Origin: Cohnella algarum
Lineage (GTDB): Bacteria > Bacillota > Bacilli > Paenibacillales > Paenibacillaceae
NCBI RefSeq assembly: GCF_016937515.1
Contig: NZ_JAFHKM010000002.1
Location: 2,785,001 to 2,849,000, forward strand
Direction: 5' to 3'
DNA: 64,000 bases
Shown here: piece after piece, positions 47,280-56,654 of the stretch
Layout: each line of letters opens with the position of its first letter
Numbering within the stretch: the first letter of the stretch is position 1
Notes under the pieces: model-generated
Seen by the model: only the letters and a program-made list of their open reading frames with translations
Told to the model about the DNA's origin: nothing
Databases searched by the model: none
Translations under genes and position numbers: made by a program

Positions 47280-48308
47280 TCAGCTCCTTTTTAACGCGGG
47301 ATTGATGGACGAATCGCGAACGACGAGCCGGTGCGGGATGATGACCGGATTTTGCAGCGACGGCTCTCCCTGCACGCGACGCAGCAGCGCCTGAACGGCG
47401 GTATAGCCGAGCTGATAGGTGCCGATATCGATCGAGCTGAGCGGCGGCGAAGCGAGCTCCGCCAGCGGAATGTTGTTGAAGCCGACGACGCAAATATCGT
47501 CCGGCACGCGATAGCCGAGCTCGGACAGCCCCCTCATGACGCCGAAGGCGACGTTGTCGTCGATGACGACAAGCGCGGTCGGGCGCTCCGGCAAGCCCAT
47601 GACGAACGACATCGCCCGAAACCCGCTCTCCTGCAAAAACTCGCCCTCGACGATCCAGTCGGGGCGCGCGGCCAGCCCCGATTCGGCCAGCGCCTTTTCA
47701 TAGCCTTTCAGCCGGTCGTGGGACAGCGTAAGGTTCGGCGGTCCGCTGACGAAGCCGATGCGCTCGTGGCCTTGGGCGATCAGATGCCGGGTCGCGTCGT
47801 ACGCGGCGAGCACGTTGTTGTTGTCGACCATCAGCGCGTCGGCGTACGCTTCGCTGCGTCCGATCAGCACGAACGGAAACGACTCCTCCTGCAAAAACGA
47901 GATGATCGGATCGTCCCGGCGCGAGCTGAGCAGGACGATTCCGTCCACCCGGCGCCCCCGGACGAGCCGGGAAATCGTTCCGACCTCGTCCTGGTCGGAA
48001 GTGGCCGTCGTCATGAGCAAATCATAGCCCATGCGCGTCGCCTGGGTGACGACGCCGCGCAGCAGCTCGCCGAAAAAATCGTTGCGGAACAGCTCCTCCG
48101 CGGGCCTCGGCAGCATGATGCCGAGCGTGTGCGTCGTTTTGGAGACGAGGCTCTTGGCCATCACATTGGGGTGGTAGCCGAGCTCTTCCATAATTTTTTT
48201 GACTTTGCGCGACGTTTCGATGCTGATGCGCGGATGGTTCGAGACGACCCGCGATACCGTCGAGGGCGAAACGCCGGCGAGCTTTGCGATATCTTTGATG
48301 GTGACCAT
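47280..48308 (-). CDS. LacI-family regulator of maltodextrin genes (MalR-like)
   Basis: Represses the maltodextrin genes until sugar binds. 342 residues. The N-terminal helix-turn-helix (TIKDIAKLAGVSPSTVSRVV) and hinge helix (NVMAKSLVSKTTHTLG) precede a periplasmic-binding-protein-like effector domain. ATG at 48308 is chosen because AAAGGTGAAAT precedes it and the DNA-binding domain starts there; the longer frame starts at 48374. It heads the operon with the GH15 gene. Operators of the CAAACGTTTG type are at 48496 and 48633 near the divergent malE promoter, and a weaker one lies at its own promoter. Confidence 0.92.
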   Translation of the reverse strand: MVTIKDIAKLAGVSPSTVSRVVSNHPRISIETSRKVKKIMEELGYHPNVMAKSLVSKTTHTLGIMLPRPAEELFRNDFFGELLRGVVTQATRMGYDLLMTTATSDQDEVGTISRLVRGRRVDGIVLLSSRRDDPIISFLQEESFPFVLIGRSEAYADALMVDNNNVLAAYDATRHLIAQGHERIGFVSGPPNLTLSHDRLKGYEKALAESGLAARPDWIVEGEFLQESGFRAMSFVMGLPERPTALVVIDDNVAFGVMRGLSELGYRVPDDICVVGFNNIPLAELASPPLSSIDIGTYQLGYTAVQALLRRVQGEPSLQNPVIIPHRLVVRDSSINPALKRS

Positions 48309-48351
48309 GCCGATTTCACCTTTCTGCAATCGTTTGAACAAGACATCCCTA

Positions 48352-48380
48352 ATGTTAAAGCAAAGCGGTTTCAATGTAAA
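48352..48380 (-). promoter_or_regulatory. Promoter of the LacI-GH15 operon
   Basis: On the minus strand TTTACA (48380-48375), a 17-base spacer and TAACAT (48357-48352). The spacer carries an operator-like GCAAAGCGGTTTC. Confidence 0.65.
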
Positions 48381-48495
48381 TACAAAACGTTGAAAACGGA
48401 TTCTTGAAGCCGAAAAAACGAGCCATTTACTGTAAAACGGCGTTTTCGGGAGAAAAACAGCAGGTTTTTTGGGGAAAATACCGGATATGATCTGT

Positions 48496-48505
48496 GCAAA
48501 CGTTT
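48496..48505. promoter_or_regulatory. LacI-type operator at the malE -35
   Basis: GCAAACGTTT at 48496-48505 abuts and overlaps the -35 element TTTACA (48505-48510), suited to repression. Confidence 0.6.
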
Positions 48506-48533
48506 TTACAAGCGTTTCGGCATGTTGTATGAT
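48505..48533 (+). promoter_or_regulatory. Promoter of malEFG-amylase
   Basis: TTTACA at 48505-48510, a 17-base spacer and TATGAT at 48528-48533. Confidence 0.75.
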
Positions 48534-48632
48534 GAGGATGTGAATACAGCGCTTTCATCATGAGGATTTCCTGAACCGACGGCTATTGCCGGTATTTGCG
48601 GGAGAATCGACGGTCTTTAAGGCCCATTTGGA

Positions 48633-48642
48633 CAAACGTTTG
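48633..48642. promoter_or_regulatory. LacI-type operator in the malE leader
   Basis: CAAACGTTTG is a perfect palindrome about 100 bases past the expected start point. Its centre is 136 bases from that of the upstream operator, close to 13 helical turns, compatible with looping. Confidence 0.6.
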
Positions 48643-48773
48643 CACTGAAGGGGGCGAGCTCCTTGATCGCGCAAATTCCGGTCCGCTCGCAAACCGCACC
48701 TTCGGCAAAAGGGATCGCGACATGAGAAAGGCGCGTGCAATGAAGAAAAACGAACACGGAAGGGGAAAGTCAA

Positions 48774-50096
48774 ATGAGGAAATGGATCGGTATTTTGCTT
48801 GCGAGTACGATGGTATTCGCTCTTGCGGCATGCGGAGGAAACAACGGCAACAGCCAGCCTTCGGCTTCCGCGTCTCCGTCCGCCACCGCTTCGGAATCGT
48901 CTTCGCCGTCCGCGTCGCCCGATGCAAGCGAATCCGCGGCGCCGGAGCTTACGCCGGAGCCGGGCGCGAGCCTTATGATTTGGGAAGACGAAAACCAGCG
49001 GATTTTCATCGAGGAAATGGCGAAGGAATTCGAAGCGCAATACGGCGTTCCGGTCAAGTTCGAAAAGGTTCCGCCGACCGACCAGGTGACGAAGCTGACG
49101 ACCGACGGTCCGGCCGGCATCGCCGCCGACGTCGTCGTGTTCCCTCACGATCAGATCGGGCGCGCGGCTACCGCCGGCCTCGTCTTGCCGAACGACGTTT
49201 TCGAGGAAGAAACGAAAACCGGCAACCAGGAAAACGCGGTTAACGCCGTTACGTTCGAAGACGTGATCTACGGCTACCCGTACACGGTCGAGACGTACGC
49301 CCTCATCTACAACAAGGCGCTCATTCCGGAAGCTCCCAAGACGTTCGAGGAAATCATCGAATTCGCCAAAACGTTCAACGACCCGAAAAACAACAAATAC
49401 GCGATCATGTGGGAACTGCAGCAATTTTATTACAACTTTGCGTTCCTCGGCACGACCGGCGGCTACATGTTCGGCGACAACAACACGAACAAGGACGATA
49501 TCGGCCTGAACAACGAAGGCGCAGTCAAAGGCGGACAATTCCTGCAAAGGCTGCAAAAGGAAGTTCTCCCGGTCAAAACGGGCGACGTCAACTACGATAT
49601 CAAAAAAGGCCTCTTTACCGCAGGCACGCTGGCAATGGACATCAACGGTCCTTGGGCGCTTACCGATTACCGGAATGCCGGCATCGATTTCGGCGTCGCT
49701 CCGATGCCGACGATCGACGGCAACACCTTCAATTCGCTCTCCGGGGTTAAAGCTTACTACGTCAACGCGTTCTCGCAATATCCGAACGCCGCCAAGCTGT
49801 TCGCCCGGTTCCTCTCCAGCAAGGAAGCGCAGCTGAAAAACTTCGAGCTGAACGGCATTCTTCCATCCAACAAGGATGCGGCCGCAGATCCGAAGGTAAG
49901 CGGCGACGCCGTCACGATCGCGTACCTCGAGCAATTCGCGAACTCGACGACGATGCCGGCCATTCCGGAAATGGGCAGCGTCTGGAATCCGATCACGGCG
50001 GGCATTACCGAGATCTGGGACGAAGGCAAGGACGTCAAGACGACGCTGGACAAAGCGGTTCAGCAAATCAAGGAAGGCATCGCTTCGACGCAATAA
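48774..50096 (+). CDS. malE: Maltodextrin/cyclodextrin-binding lipoprotein
   Basis: Extracellular binding protein of the maltodextrin importer. Signal with lipobox FALAAC (Cys at about 20), then a 40-residue Ser/Ala/Pro tether and the binding domain. MalE-type segments are present: SLMIWEDENQ near the start, DVVVFPHDQIGRAATAGLV, and TAGTLAMDINGPWALTDY. Length is 440 residues. ATG at 48774 follows AAGGGGAAAG. Neighbouring CGTase and alpha-amylase suggest cyclodextrins may be taken up as well as linear maltodextrins. Confidence 0.9.
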   Translation: MRKWIGILLASTMVFALAACGGNNGNSQPSASASPSATASESSSPSASPDASESAAPELTPEPGASLMIWEDENQRIFIEEMAKEFEAQYGVPVKFEKVPPTDQVTKLTTDGPAGIAADVVVFPHDQIGRAATAGLVLPNDVFEEETKTGNQENAVNAVTFEDVIYGYPYTVETYALIYNKALIPEAPKTFEEIIEFAKTFNDPKNNKYAIMWELQQFYYNFAFLGTTGGYMFGDNNTNKDDIGLNNEGAVKGGQFLQRLQKEVLPVKTGDVNYDIKKGLFTAGTLAMDINGPWALTDYRNAGIDFGVAPMPTIDGNTFNSLSGVKAYYVNAFSQYPNAAKLFARFLSSKEAQLKNFELNGILPSNKDAAADPKVSGDAVTIAYLEQFANSTTMPAIPEMGSVWNPITAGITEIWDEGKDVKTTLDKAVQQIKEGIASTQ

Positions 50097-50113
50097 GTCA
50101 CCGTAACGCGGTT

Positions 50114-50141
50114 CACCCGCCGGCACGAGTTCCGGCGGGTG
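50114..50141 (+). promoter_or_regulatory. Intercistronic hairpin after malE
   Basis: CACCCGCCGG and CCGGCGGGTG form a perfect 10-bp stem without a T-run, 17 bases after the malE stop; probably an mRNA stabiliser or partial terminator. Confidence 0.6.
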
Positions 50142-50174
50142 ATTCCCGCATTTTAACGGAAGGAGCCGGACGGC

Positions 50175-51488
50175 ATGAAACAGCATCGTACAACCGCGAC
50201 CGTACTGTCCATTCTGGTGCAGGGGCTCGGTCAAATTTACAACGGGCAGCGGATTAAAGGCATCGTTTTGCTGCTGATCGAAGCGCTGGGCCTTATTTAT
50301 TTGATTCCGCGTCTGGGCGACGCGATCTGGGGTCTCGTCACGCTCGGAGAGACGACCCAGAGATTCGAGAAGGTCAACAATTCCACGCAACTGGTGCCGG
50401 GCGACCACTCGATTTTTCTCATGCTCGACGGCTTGATCGTCGTGTTCGTTTTCCTTTTGTTTATCGCGGCGTACGTGTTGAACGTTCAAGACGCCTATAG
50501 AACGGGCGCGCTTCGGGACGAGGGCGCCGAGCTGAAAAGCTTCAAACAGTCCTATCAAAGCCTGTCGGGCAAATATTTTCCGTATTACATGCTGTCCGTT
50601 CCGGCCATCGGCGTTCTGTTTTTTACGATCATGCCGATCATATTCACGATACTTCTGGCGTTTACGAACTATTCGGCGCCTGACCATATCCCTCCGGCCA
50701 AGCTCATCGACTGGGTCGGCTTCAAGACGTTCAAGGACCTGCTGTTTCTGAAAAGCTGGAGCAATACGTTTTTCGGCGTGCTGCTCTGGACGATCGTGTG
50801 GGCGGTCGTGGCGACCGTGACAACGTATTTCGGCGGCGTACTCGTCGCCTTGCTCATCGAACAGCGGGGAATCCGGTTCAAAAAGCTGTGGCGCACCATC
50901 TTCATTTTGCCTTACGCGGTGCCCCAGCTCATTTCGCTGCTGATCATGAAAAATCTGTTCAACGGCCAGTTCGGCCCGATCAACCAGTATTTCCGGGCGT
51001 TCGGTCTCGAAGGCCTGCCGTGGCTGACCGATCCGTTCTGGGCGAAGGTGACGGTCATCGTCGTCAACATGTGGCTCGGCATTCCGGTCAGCATGGTGCT
51101 CATCCTCGGCGTCCTGACGGCGATCCCGAAGGATTTGTACGAAGCGGCCGAGGTGGACGGCGCCAGCCCCTTCCAAAAGTTCCGCATCATTACGATGCCG
51201 TTCATCCTGTTCGCGACGACTCCGGTGCTTATTATGCAATTCGCGGGAAACATCAACAACTTCAACGTCATTTTCCTGCTGACGAACGGCGGTCCGATCA
51301 AGGGCGACTACCAGTTTGCGGGGGCGACCGACCTGCTCGTCACCTGGCTCTACAAGCTGACGCTCGACAACAGCAAGTTCAACGTCGCTTCGGCGATCGG
51401 CATTATCATTTTCCTGATGATCGCTTCGTTCTCCATCTGGAATTTCCGGCGGTCTCGGTCGTTTAAAGAGGAGGACATGATCCAATGA
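50175..51488 (+). CDS. malF: Maltodextrin ABC transporter permease MalF
   Basis: Membrane subunit of the maltodextrin importer. 437 residues with about eight spans, longer than the average MalF-like permease because of an N-terminal part. Residues 1-45 (TVLSILVQGLGQIYNGQRIKG) resemble the short TM2-like segment seen in Firmicute MalF proteins, and two spans with an extracellular loop follow. The EAA loop reads YEAAEVDGASPFQKFRIITMP. ATG at 50175 has GGAAGGAG upstream. It overlaps malG by 4 bases (ATGA). Confidence 0.92.
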   Translation: MKQHRTTATVLSILVQGLGQIYNGQRIKGIVLLLIEALGLIYLIPRLGDAIWGLVTLGETTQRFEKVNNSTQLVPGDHSIFLMLDGLIVVFVFLLFIAAYVLNVQDAYRTGALRDEGAELKSFKQSYQSLSGKYFPYYMLSVPAIGVLFFTIMPIIFTILLAFTNYSAPDHIPPAKLIDWVGFKTFKDLLFLKSWSNTFFGVLLWTIVWAVVATVTTYFGGVLVALLIEQRGIRFKKLWRTIFILPYAVPQLISLLIMKNLFNGQFGPINQYFRAFGLEGLPWLTDPFWAKVTVIVVNMWLGIPVSMVLILGVLTAIPKDLYEAAEVDGASPFQKFRIITMPFILFATTPVLIMQFAGNINNFNVIFLLTNGGPIKGDYQFAGATDLLVTWLYKLTLDNSKFNVASAIGIIIFLMIASFSIWNFRRSRSFKEEDMIQ

Positions 51489-52321
51489 ACAAGCGGAAAA
51501 GCAAAGTCCGGCTGACGCTCAGCTACATCGTCCTGATCGCCATCGCGGTCGTCTCGATCTATCCCGTGCTGTGGGTCGTGCTTTCCTCGCTGCGGCCGGG
51601 AGCCGCGCTGTATGCCGAAAGCATGTGGCCGAGCCAGTTTACGATCGAGCATTACCGCGAGCTGTTCACGAACAAGTCGTTCCCGTACGGGACGTGGTAT
51701 TTGAACACGCTCAAAATCGCGACTCTGTCGATGATTTTCTCCACGATTCTGGTCACGCTCGGCATGTATTCGCTGTCGCGCTTCCGCTTTCGCGGCCGGA
51801 AGTCGGCGCTTACGGTCATGCTCGTGCTCGGCATGTTCCCCAGCTTCATGAGCATGATCGCGCTTTACATCATTTTGCTGCAGCTCAAGCTGCTGGATAC
51901 GCACGCGGCGCTCGTCATCGTATATTCGGCCGGCGCGGTGCTGGGCGGCTTCATCGTCAAGGGCTTCTTCGACACGATTCCGCGCAGTCTCGACGAGGCG
52001 GCCCGGATTGACGGAGCGAGCCACTTCAAGGTGTTTACCCGCATCATGCTTCCGCTGTCCCGTCCGATGCTGACTTACGTTGCGCTGACGAGCTTCACCG
52101 GCGCCTGGGTCGACTTTATTTTCGCCCGCCTCGTGCTGCGGACGAAGGAGAAATGGACGCTCGCCGTCGGCATGTGGGATCTCGTCAACAGCTACCAGAA
52201 CAGCAATTTTACGCTGTTTGCCGCGGGCTCGGTGCTGATCGCCATCCCGATTACGCTGCTGTTCATCTTCCTTCAGCGCTTTCTCGTGCAGGGGCTTACG
52301 TCGGGGGCGTCCAAAGGATGA
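51485..52321 (+). CDS. malG: Maltodextrin ABC transporter permease MalG
   Basis: Partner permease of MalF, 278 residues, six spans. The EAA loop is DEAARIDGASHFKVFTRIMLP and the C-terminus ends FLVQGLTSGASKG. The start ATGA overlaps the malF stop, and its own stop overlaps the amylase start in the same way. No ATPase gene follows. Confidence 0.93.
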   Translation: MNKRKSKVRLTLSYIVLIAIAVVSIYPVLWVVLSSLRPGAALYAESMWPSQFTIEHYRELFTNKSFPYGTWYLNTLKIATLSMIFSTILVTLGMYSLSRFRFRGRKSALTVMLVLGMFPSFMSMIALYIILLQLKLLDTHAALVIVYSAGAVLGGFIVKGFFDTIPRSLDEAARIDGASHFKVFTRIMLPLSRPMLTYVALTSFTGAWVDFIFARLVLRTKEKWTLAVGMWDLVNSYQNSNFTLFAAGSVLIAIPITLLFIFLQRFLVQGLTSGASKG

Positions 52322-54036
52322 GGCGAGCGGCCGTCTGGCTGATTCTGATCGGCCTGCTGGCAGGCTGTACCGGGGGAGGAGGAGACGCTTCTCCCCCTGC
52401 CGCCGTTTCGGCTCCGGCGTCCGGCGAAGCGGCGGCCCCGGGGTCCGATTCGGCCGGAACGGGCGCGGGATCGGGCGAATCCAAATCTCCGTCGCCCGCA
52501 TCGCCCTCGCCTGCGTCGTCGCTCGCGCCGGCGGCCGGCTGGGAGGCGGACGAGCAGCCCTCCGCCGTTTACTACGAAATTTTCGTCCGATCGTTTTACG
52601 ACAGCGACGGGGACGGCATCGGGGATTTGAACGGAGTCGCCGAGAAGCTCGACTATTTGGGCGAATTGGGCGTCGGCGGCATCTGGCTCATGCCGATCAA
52701 CGCTTCGCCGAGCTACCACGGCTACGACGTGACGGACTATTATGCCGTTCACTCCGATTACGGGACGTTGGAGGATTTCCGCCATTTGCTCGAAGCGGCG
52801 CACGCGCGGGGCATCAAGGTCATTATGGACCTCGTCGTCAACCATACGAGCAGCGAGCATCCGTGGTTCAAGGAGGCGCTGGCCGATCCCGACAGCCCTT
52901 ACCGCAGCTGGTATACGATCCGCCCGTCGGCCGAAAAGACGCCTTCCGACAACGCGGCCTCTTCCGGAAGCCCCTGGCATGATGCCGGCAACGAAAAGTA
53001 CCTCGGCATTTTCTGGGGCGGGATGCCGGATCTGAATTTCGACGAGCCGGCCGTTCGCGAGGAAATGATCGAGATCGGCCGTTTTTGGCTGGAGCAGGGC
53101 GTCGACGGCTTCCGGCTGGACGCGGCCAAGCATATTTACGGGGATTTCGCCTCGACCGTGCATTCGGAGGAGGTCGCCGCGAAAAACAAAGCGTGGTGGC
53201 AGGAGTTCCGGAAGGGGCTTCGCGAAACAAATCCGGATGCGTACCTGGTCGGCGAGATTTGGGACTCGACGTCGATGATCGCGCCGCTGCTCGATCGGGC
53301 GCTCGATTCCGGATTCAACTTCGATCTGGCGGGACGCATTCTCGACGCGGCGCAAGGGGAACGGGACCCGGATGTCGCGTTCGGATTGAAGCGGGTGTAC
53401 GGGGCGTACGGCAAAGCCTCGGGCGGCGCGTTCACGGACGCCGTCTTTCTCGCCAACCACGACCAGAACCGCGTCATGAGCGTGCTCGGCGGAAACGCGG
53501 ACCGGGCAAGGATGGCGGCGGCGGTGCTGCTTACGCTGCCGGGCAACCCGTTTCTGTACTACGGCGAGGAGATCGGCATGCTCGGCATGAAGCCGGACGA
53601 AGCGATCCGCGAGCCGATGCTTTGGTACGAGGGAGCGGAGGGCGGCCCGGGGCAGACGTCCTGGCAAACGCCGCGATACAGCAAGCCGGGGACGGTTTCC
53701 GTCGAAGCGCAGGAGCGGGACGAGCGGTCGCTGCTGCGTCATTACCGGACGCTGATCGGGTGGCGCAACGAGCTTCCCGAGCTGAGGGACGGGGATATCG
53801 ACGAATATAAAACCGGCAACCCGAAGCTCGGCGCGTTTATCCGCAAAACGGGCGATTCCCGCGTGCTCGTCGTGCACAATATGTCGGGCGAGCCGCAGGA
53901 GGCCGAGCTTGCGCCGTCGGGGCTATACGGCAGCTTTCAGAAAATCGAGCGGCAGACGGGCGGCGAAACGGACACGGCTGCCCTTGACGGCACGACGCTC
54001 CGGCTTGCGCCCTACAGCTCGGTCGTCCTCCGGTAG
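52318..54036 (+). CDS. Lipoprotein alpha-amylase, GH13
   Basis: Membrane-anchored glycosidase that trims starch or cyclodextrins at the cell surface for MalEFG. 572 residues. The lipobox is LLAGC (Cys about 17), then a tether of about 60 residues rich in Ser/Pro/Ala/Gly. The GH13 barrel begins PSAVYYEIFVRSFYDSDGDG. The nucleophile Asp268 (FRLDAAKH), acid Glu313 (VGEIWDS) and third Asp382 (ANHDQNR) are all there. DLNGVAEKLDYLGELGV places it near the neopullulanase/oligo-glucosidase-like subfamily. The ATG at 52318 overlaps the malG stop. Confidence 0.92.
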   Translation: MRRAAVWLILIGLLAGCTGGGGDASPPAAVSAPASGEAAAPGSDSAGTGAGSGESKSPSPASPSPASSLAPAAGWEADEQPSAVYYEIFVRSFYDSDGDGIGDLNGVAEKLDYLGELGVGGIWLMPINASPSYHGYDVTDYYAVHSDYGTLEDFRHLLEAAHARGIKVIMDLVVNHTSSEHPWFKEALADPDSPYRSWYTIRPSAEKTPSDNAASSGSPWHDAGNEKYLGIFWGGMPDLNFDEPAVREEMIEIGRFWLEQGVDGFRLDAAKHIYGDFASTVHSEEVAAKNKAWWQEFRKGLRETNPDAYLVGEIWDSTSMIAPLLDRALDSGFNFDLAGRILDAAQGERDPDVAFGLKRVYGAYGKASGGAFTDAVFLANHDQNRVMSVLGGNADRARMAAAVLLTLPGNPFLYYGEEIGMLGMKPDEAIREPMLWYEGAEGGPGQTSWQTPRYSKPGTVSVEAQERDERSLLRHYRTLIGWRNELPELRDGDIDEYKTGNPKLGAFIRKTGDSRVLVVHNMSGEPQEAELAPSGLYGSFQKIERQTGGETDTAALDGTTLRLAPYSSVVLR

Positions 54037-54135
54037 CGCGGATCGGGAGCGCTCGGCTGGCCGTGCGGAGGGCCGCGGCGGGAGACGGGGACGCCGATCG
54101 ACGCGACCGGGCGGACGGCCCGGTCGCTGTCCGTT

Positions 54136-55065
54136 TCAAGGAAGCCGGAACGTCAGCTTGCCGCCAAGCCCGGCCGCGTCGTACGGCTCCTGAAGCAGCG
54201 CGTGCATGATGTCCGTCGCCGCGCGGGCCTTGTCCGCATCCGGCACGATTTTCCCGGTCCGCTCCGGCAAATATTCCGGGCAATCGGAGGTGCACACGAC
54301 GATCATGCCGTCCGGGTCGGCGAACTTCATCAGGCGCAGGGCCAGAAATTCGTTGAACACGACGAGCGGCTTGTCCCGGTGTTTGCCGATAAAGGCTTCG
54401 ATCGCGCCGGCGTCTCCGTCCGCCGCCAGAATCGCCTCATCGCCGAGTCCGCTCGCATCGCGAATTGCCTTGGCGATCGTCCGGTTATGGTAACGCTCGT
54501 GGATGACGGCGAACGGGCGGCCTTTGCCCGCGATTTCGCCGGCAAGCTCGAACAGCCCGTCGAAATCGGGCGATACGTGCCGGAACAGCGGATCGTCGAC
54601 GATGCTGTCGATCAGCACGACCGGCGAGCCGAACGGAAATTTTTCGGAAACGGCATAAAAGGAGTCCTCGCTGGCGTCGATGACGAAGACCCCGTCCAGC
54701 TTGCGCTCGGCAATGATCGCGAAATTCGGCTTGCCCGGGTCGATGCGGGACACCATCAGATGGTAGTTCCGGTCGTTGCTGAGCCTCTCGAGCCGGTCGA
54801 TGAATTTGCCGTAGCTGATATGCTTGGAGACGAGATCGCTCTCTTCGGCGACAAGAAGCGCGCCGAGCAGGTTCGTCCGGCCGACGGACAGGGAACGGGC
54901 GGTCAGGTTCTGGATATAGTTCAGCTTTTCGGCCGCTTCGTAGACGCGGTTGCGCGTCTCCTGCGGGATCGTCTGGTTCGTTACGTTGTTCAGCACATAG
55001 CTGACGGTAGCGACGGAAACGCCGGCTTCCCGGGCCACGTCGCGAAGTGTCGGTTTTTTGGCCAA
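54136..55065 (-). CDS. LacI-family regulator
   Basis: 309-residue repressor with the helix-turn-helix TLRDVAREAGVSVATVSYVL, a hinge helix near 50-60 (NLTARSLSVGRTNLLG) and a somewhat short effector domain. TTG at 55065 has AGGAG just upstream on the minus strand. It is divergent from the esterase/MFS genes. The 20-bp palindrome at 55181-55200, right at their promoter, is its probable operator. Sugar or other ligand unknown. Confidence 0.9.
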   Translation of the reverse strand: MAKKPTLRDVAREAGVSVATVSYVLNNVTNQTIPQETRNRVYEAAEKLNYIQNLTARSLSVGRTNLLGALLVAEESDLVSKHISYGKFIDRLERLSNDRNYHLMVSRIDPGKPNFAIIAERKLDGVFVIDASEDSFYAVSEKFPFGSPVVLIDSIVDDPLFRHVSPDFDGLFELAGEIAGKGRPFAVIHERYHNRTIAKAIRDASGLGDEAILAADGDAGAIEAFIGKHRDKPLVVFNEFLALRLMKFADPDGMIVVCTSDCPEYLPERTGKIVPDADKARAATDIMHALLQEPYDAAGLGGKLTFRLP

Positions 55066-55145
55066 CGGCTTCTCCTCGCCTTCGATTTCGTATTCACATC
55101 ATAATGGGGGGAAATGACAGGTGTCAATTCTTTACAAACTTAGGG

Positions 55146-55175
55146 TTGACAGCGAAGAATTCCCCCTTTTATAAT
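55146..55175 (+). promoter_or_regulatory. Consensus promoter of the esterase/MFS genes
   Basis: Perfect TTGACA at 55146-55151, an 18-base spacer and perfect TATAAT at 55170-55175. Confidence 0.88.
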
Positions 55176-55180
55176 CAAAT

Positions 55181-55200
55181 TAACTTAACCGGTTAAGTTA
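55181..55200. promoter_or_regulatory. 20-bp perfect palindromic operator
   Basis: TAACTTAACCGGTTAAGTTA is a perfect palindrome with the central CG typical of LacI-family sites. It covers the expected transcription start, five bases after the -10 element. Confidence 0.82.
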
Positions 55201-55260
55201 TAAGTTGAAGGCAAGATGCGAATTTTCGAATTCGATTTTCGAATGAAAGAGGTGAATTTC

Positions 55261-56615
55261 TTGACCGACGGAGGTTCGCGAATCGTCTCCATCCCGGACG
55301 TGAGGGCGACGAGACTGAACAACGCCCGGGAAATCCGGGTCTATTTGCCGCCCGGTTATGATCGCGACCCGAGCAAGCGGTATCCGGCCGTTTACATGCA
55401 TGTCGGCCAGCACGCGTTCGAATCGAGAAAAAGGTCCGGCGAATCGTGGAACATGCACAAGGTGCTGGACCGGCTGATCGGAGAGGAGCGAATCGAGGGC
55501 GTGCTGCTTGTCGCCGTCGACCATGTGGCCGAGGAGGGGCGAGCGAGTTTTTTCACGATTCGTGCGTTCACCCGATCCGGTGCCTGGGGGAAGCGTACGA
55601 GCATTTTTTGATCCATGAGCTGAAGCCGCTGATCGACCGGACGTTTCGGACGAAGCCGGAGCCGGAGCATACCGCCCTGATCGGGGCGTCCGCGGCGGGC
55701 ATTTCCGCGTACACGATCGGGCTGCGGAATCCCGGTATTTTCGGCAAAATCGCGGCGCTGTCCCCCTATTTTGTCCACGTCGATCCGCTCACGCTGGAGG
55801 AAAAGCGGCAGTACCGGCCCTATCCGATCGCCCCGGGGCAGCAAGTTTGGATCGACATCGGGGGAGCGGAAGGATTTTTCATGCCCCGCCACGTGCGCCA
55901 GGTCGCCGTGGAGTGGCTGGAGGCGGGCATCGGGCAGGGCGAGAGGTTCCATTTCTATCACGAACCGGAAGCGGCGCACTCGGAGACCGATTGGGGCGGG
56001 CGAGCCCATTTGCCGCTGATCCGCTTTTTCGGAAAAAAGGGCGAGCCCGTTCGCGCAGCGCTTTACGGGCCGGATACGGTCGGCATCGAGGGAGCGGCGG
56101 AATGTCTGAACGCGGTGGTCGAGCTTTCGAACGGCCTCGCGTTCAGCGATTTGCGGGGGACGTACGAGGTCGACCGCCCCGACGTGCTCGAGGTGAAGCC
56201 GGACGGAACGATCGTGCCGAAAGCGCCGGGCGCGGCGACGATCCGGTACCGCAACGGAAAAGCGGAGGCTTGGCGAGAGTGCCGGGTCGTGGAACGGCTC
56301 GACCCTTACGTGCACGCGGACATCGAAATCGAGGTTCCCGAATCGACGCCGCCCGATTCCCGCATTTACGCGACGTTCGAGGTGCCGAAAATTCGCGATG
56401 CGCTGTACGGGGGCCGGGTGCGGCTGCCGAGAGGCTTTAATCTGCGCTTCATGATTACGCGCGGATACGGCCGGGACGAGGCGGATGCCGGCTTCAGGCC
56501 CGCTCCGCTCCGCAGGTTGTCCGCGTTCAGCGATTGCAAGGTCCGGTTCAAGGTGGACAATTGGATGGATCTGATGCCGGGTGCGGAAAGGGGGAAGGGC
56601 GAAGCCGGCTGGTAG
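55261..56615 (+). pseudogene. Fes-like esterase with C-terminal Ig-like domain, frameshifted
   Basis: Paralogue of the intact protein at 60715. The first part (to about 55539) reads RLNNAREIRVYLPPGYD and matches the paralogue; the rest (SEFFHD, AYEHFLIHELKPLIDR, nucleophile region ALIGASAAGIS, then a Big-type Ig domain with DVLEVKPDGTIVPKAPG) is in another frame. Restoring one G in GAGGAGGGGCG (GGGG at 55536-55539) joins both parts as HVAEEGASEFFHD. TTG at 55261 is chosen: AGAGGTGA is just upstream and the N-terminus then aligns with the paralogue. The enzyme would be an esterase of the enterochelin-esterase/esterase D fold, without signal peptide. Real mutation or sequencing error cannot be told apart here. 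Confidence 0.8.
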
Positions 56616-56654
56616 GCAAAAAGAATAGCTTGAACGGGGATAGGAGGGACGTTC

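Larger units (their letters stand above)
48309..48773. promoter_or_regulatory. Divergent control region between regulator and malE
   Basis: Contains both promoters and three operator-like sites. The minus-strand promoter is at 48352-48380, the plus-strand promoter at 48505-48533, and operators are at 48496-48505, 48633-48642 and, weaker, around 48384-48393 (CAAAACGTTG). The malE leader is about 230 bases long and otherwise shows nothing I recognise. Confidence 0.75.

Noticed and set aside
45150..47294. 714-residue plus-strand frame over the GH15 gene
   Set aside because: Antisense shadow; the minus-strand frame carries both catalytic Glu motifs of GH15.
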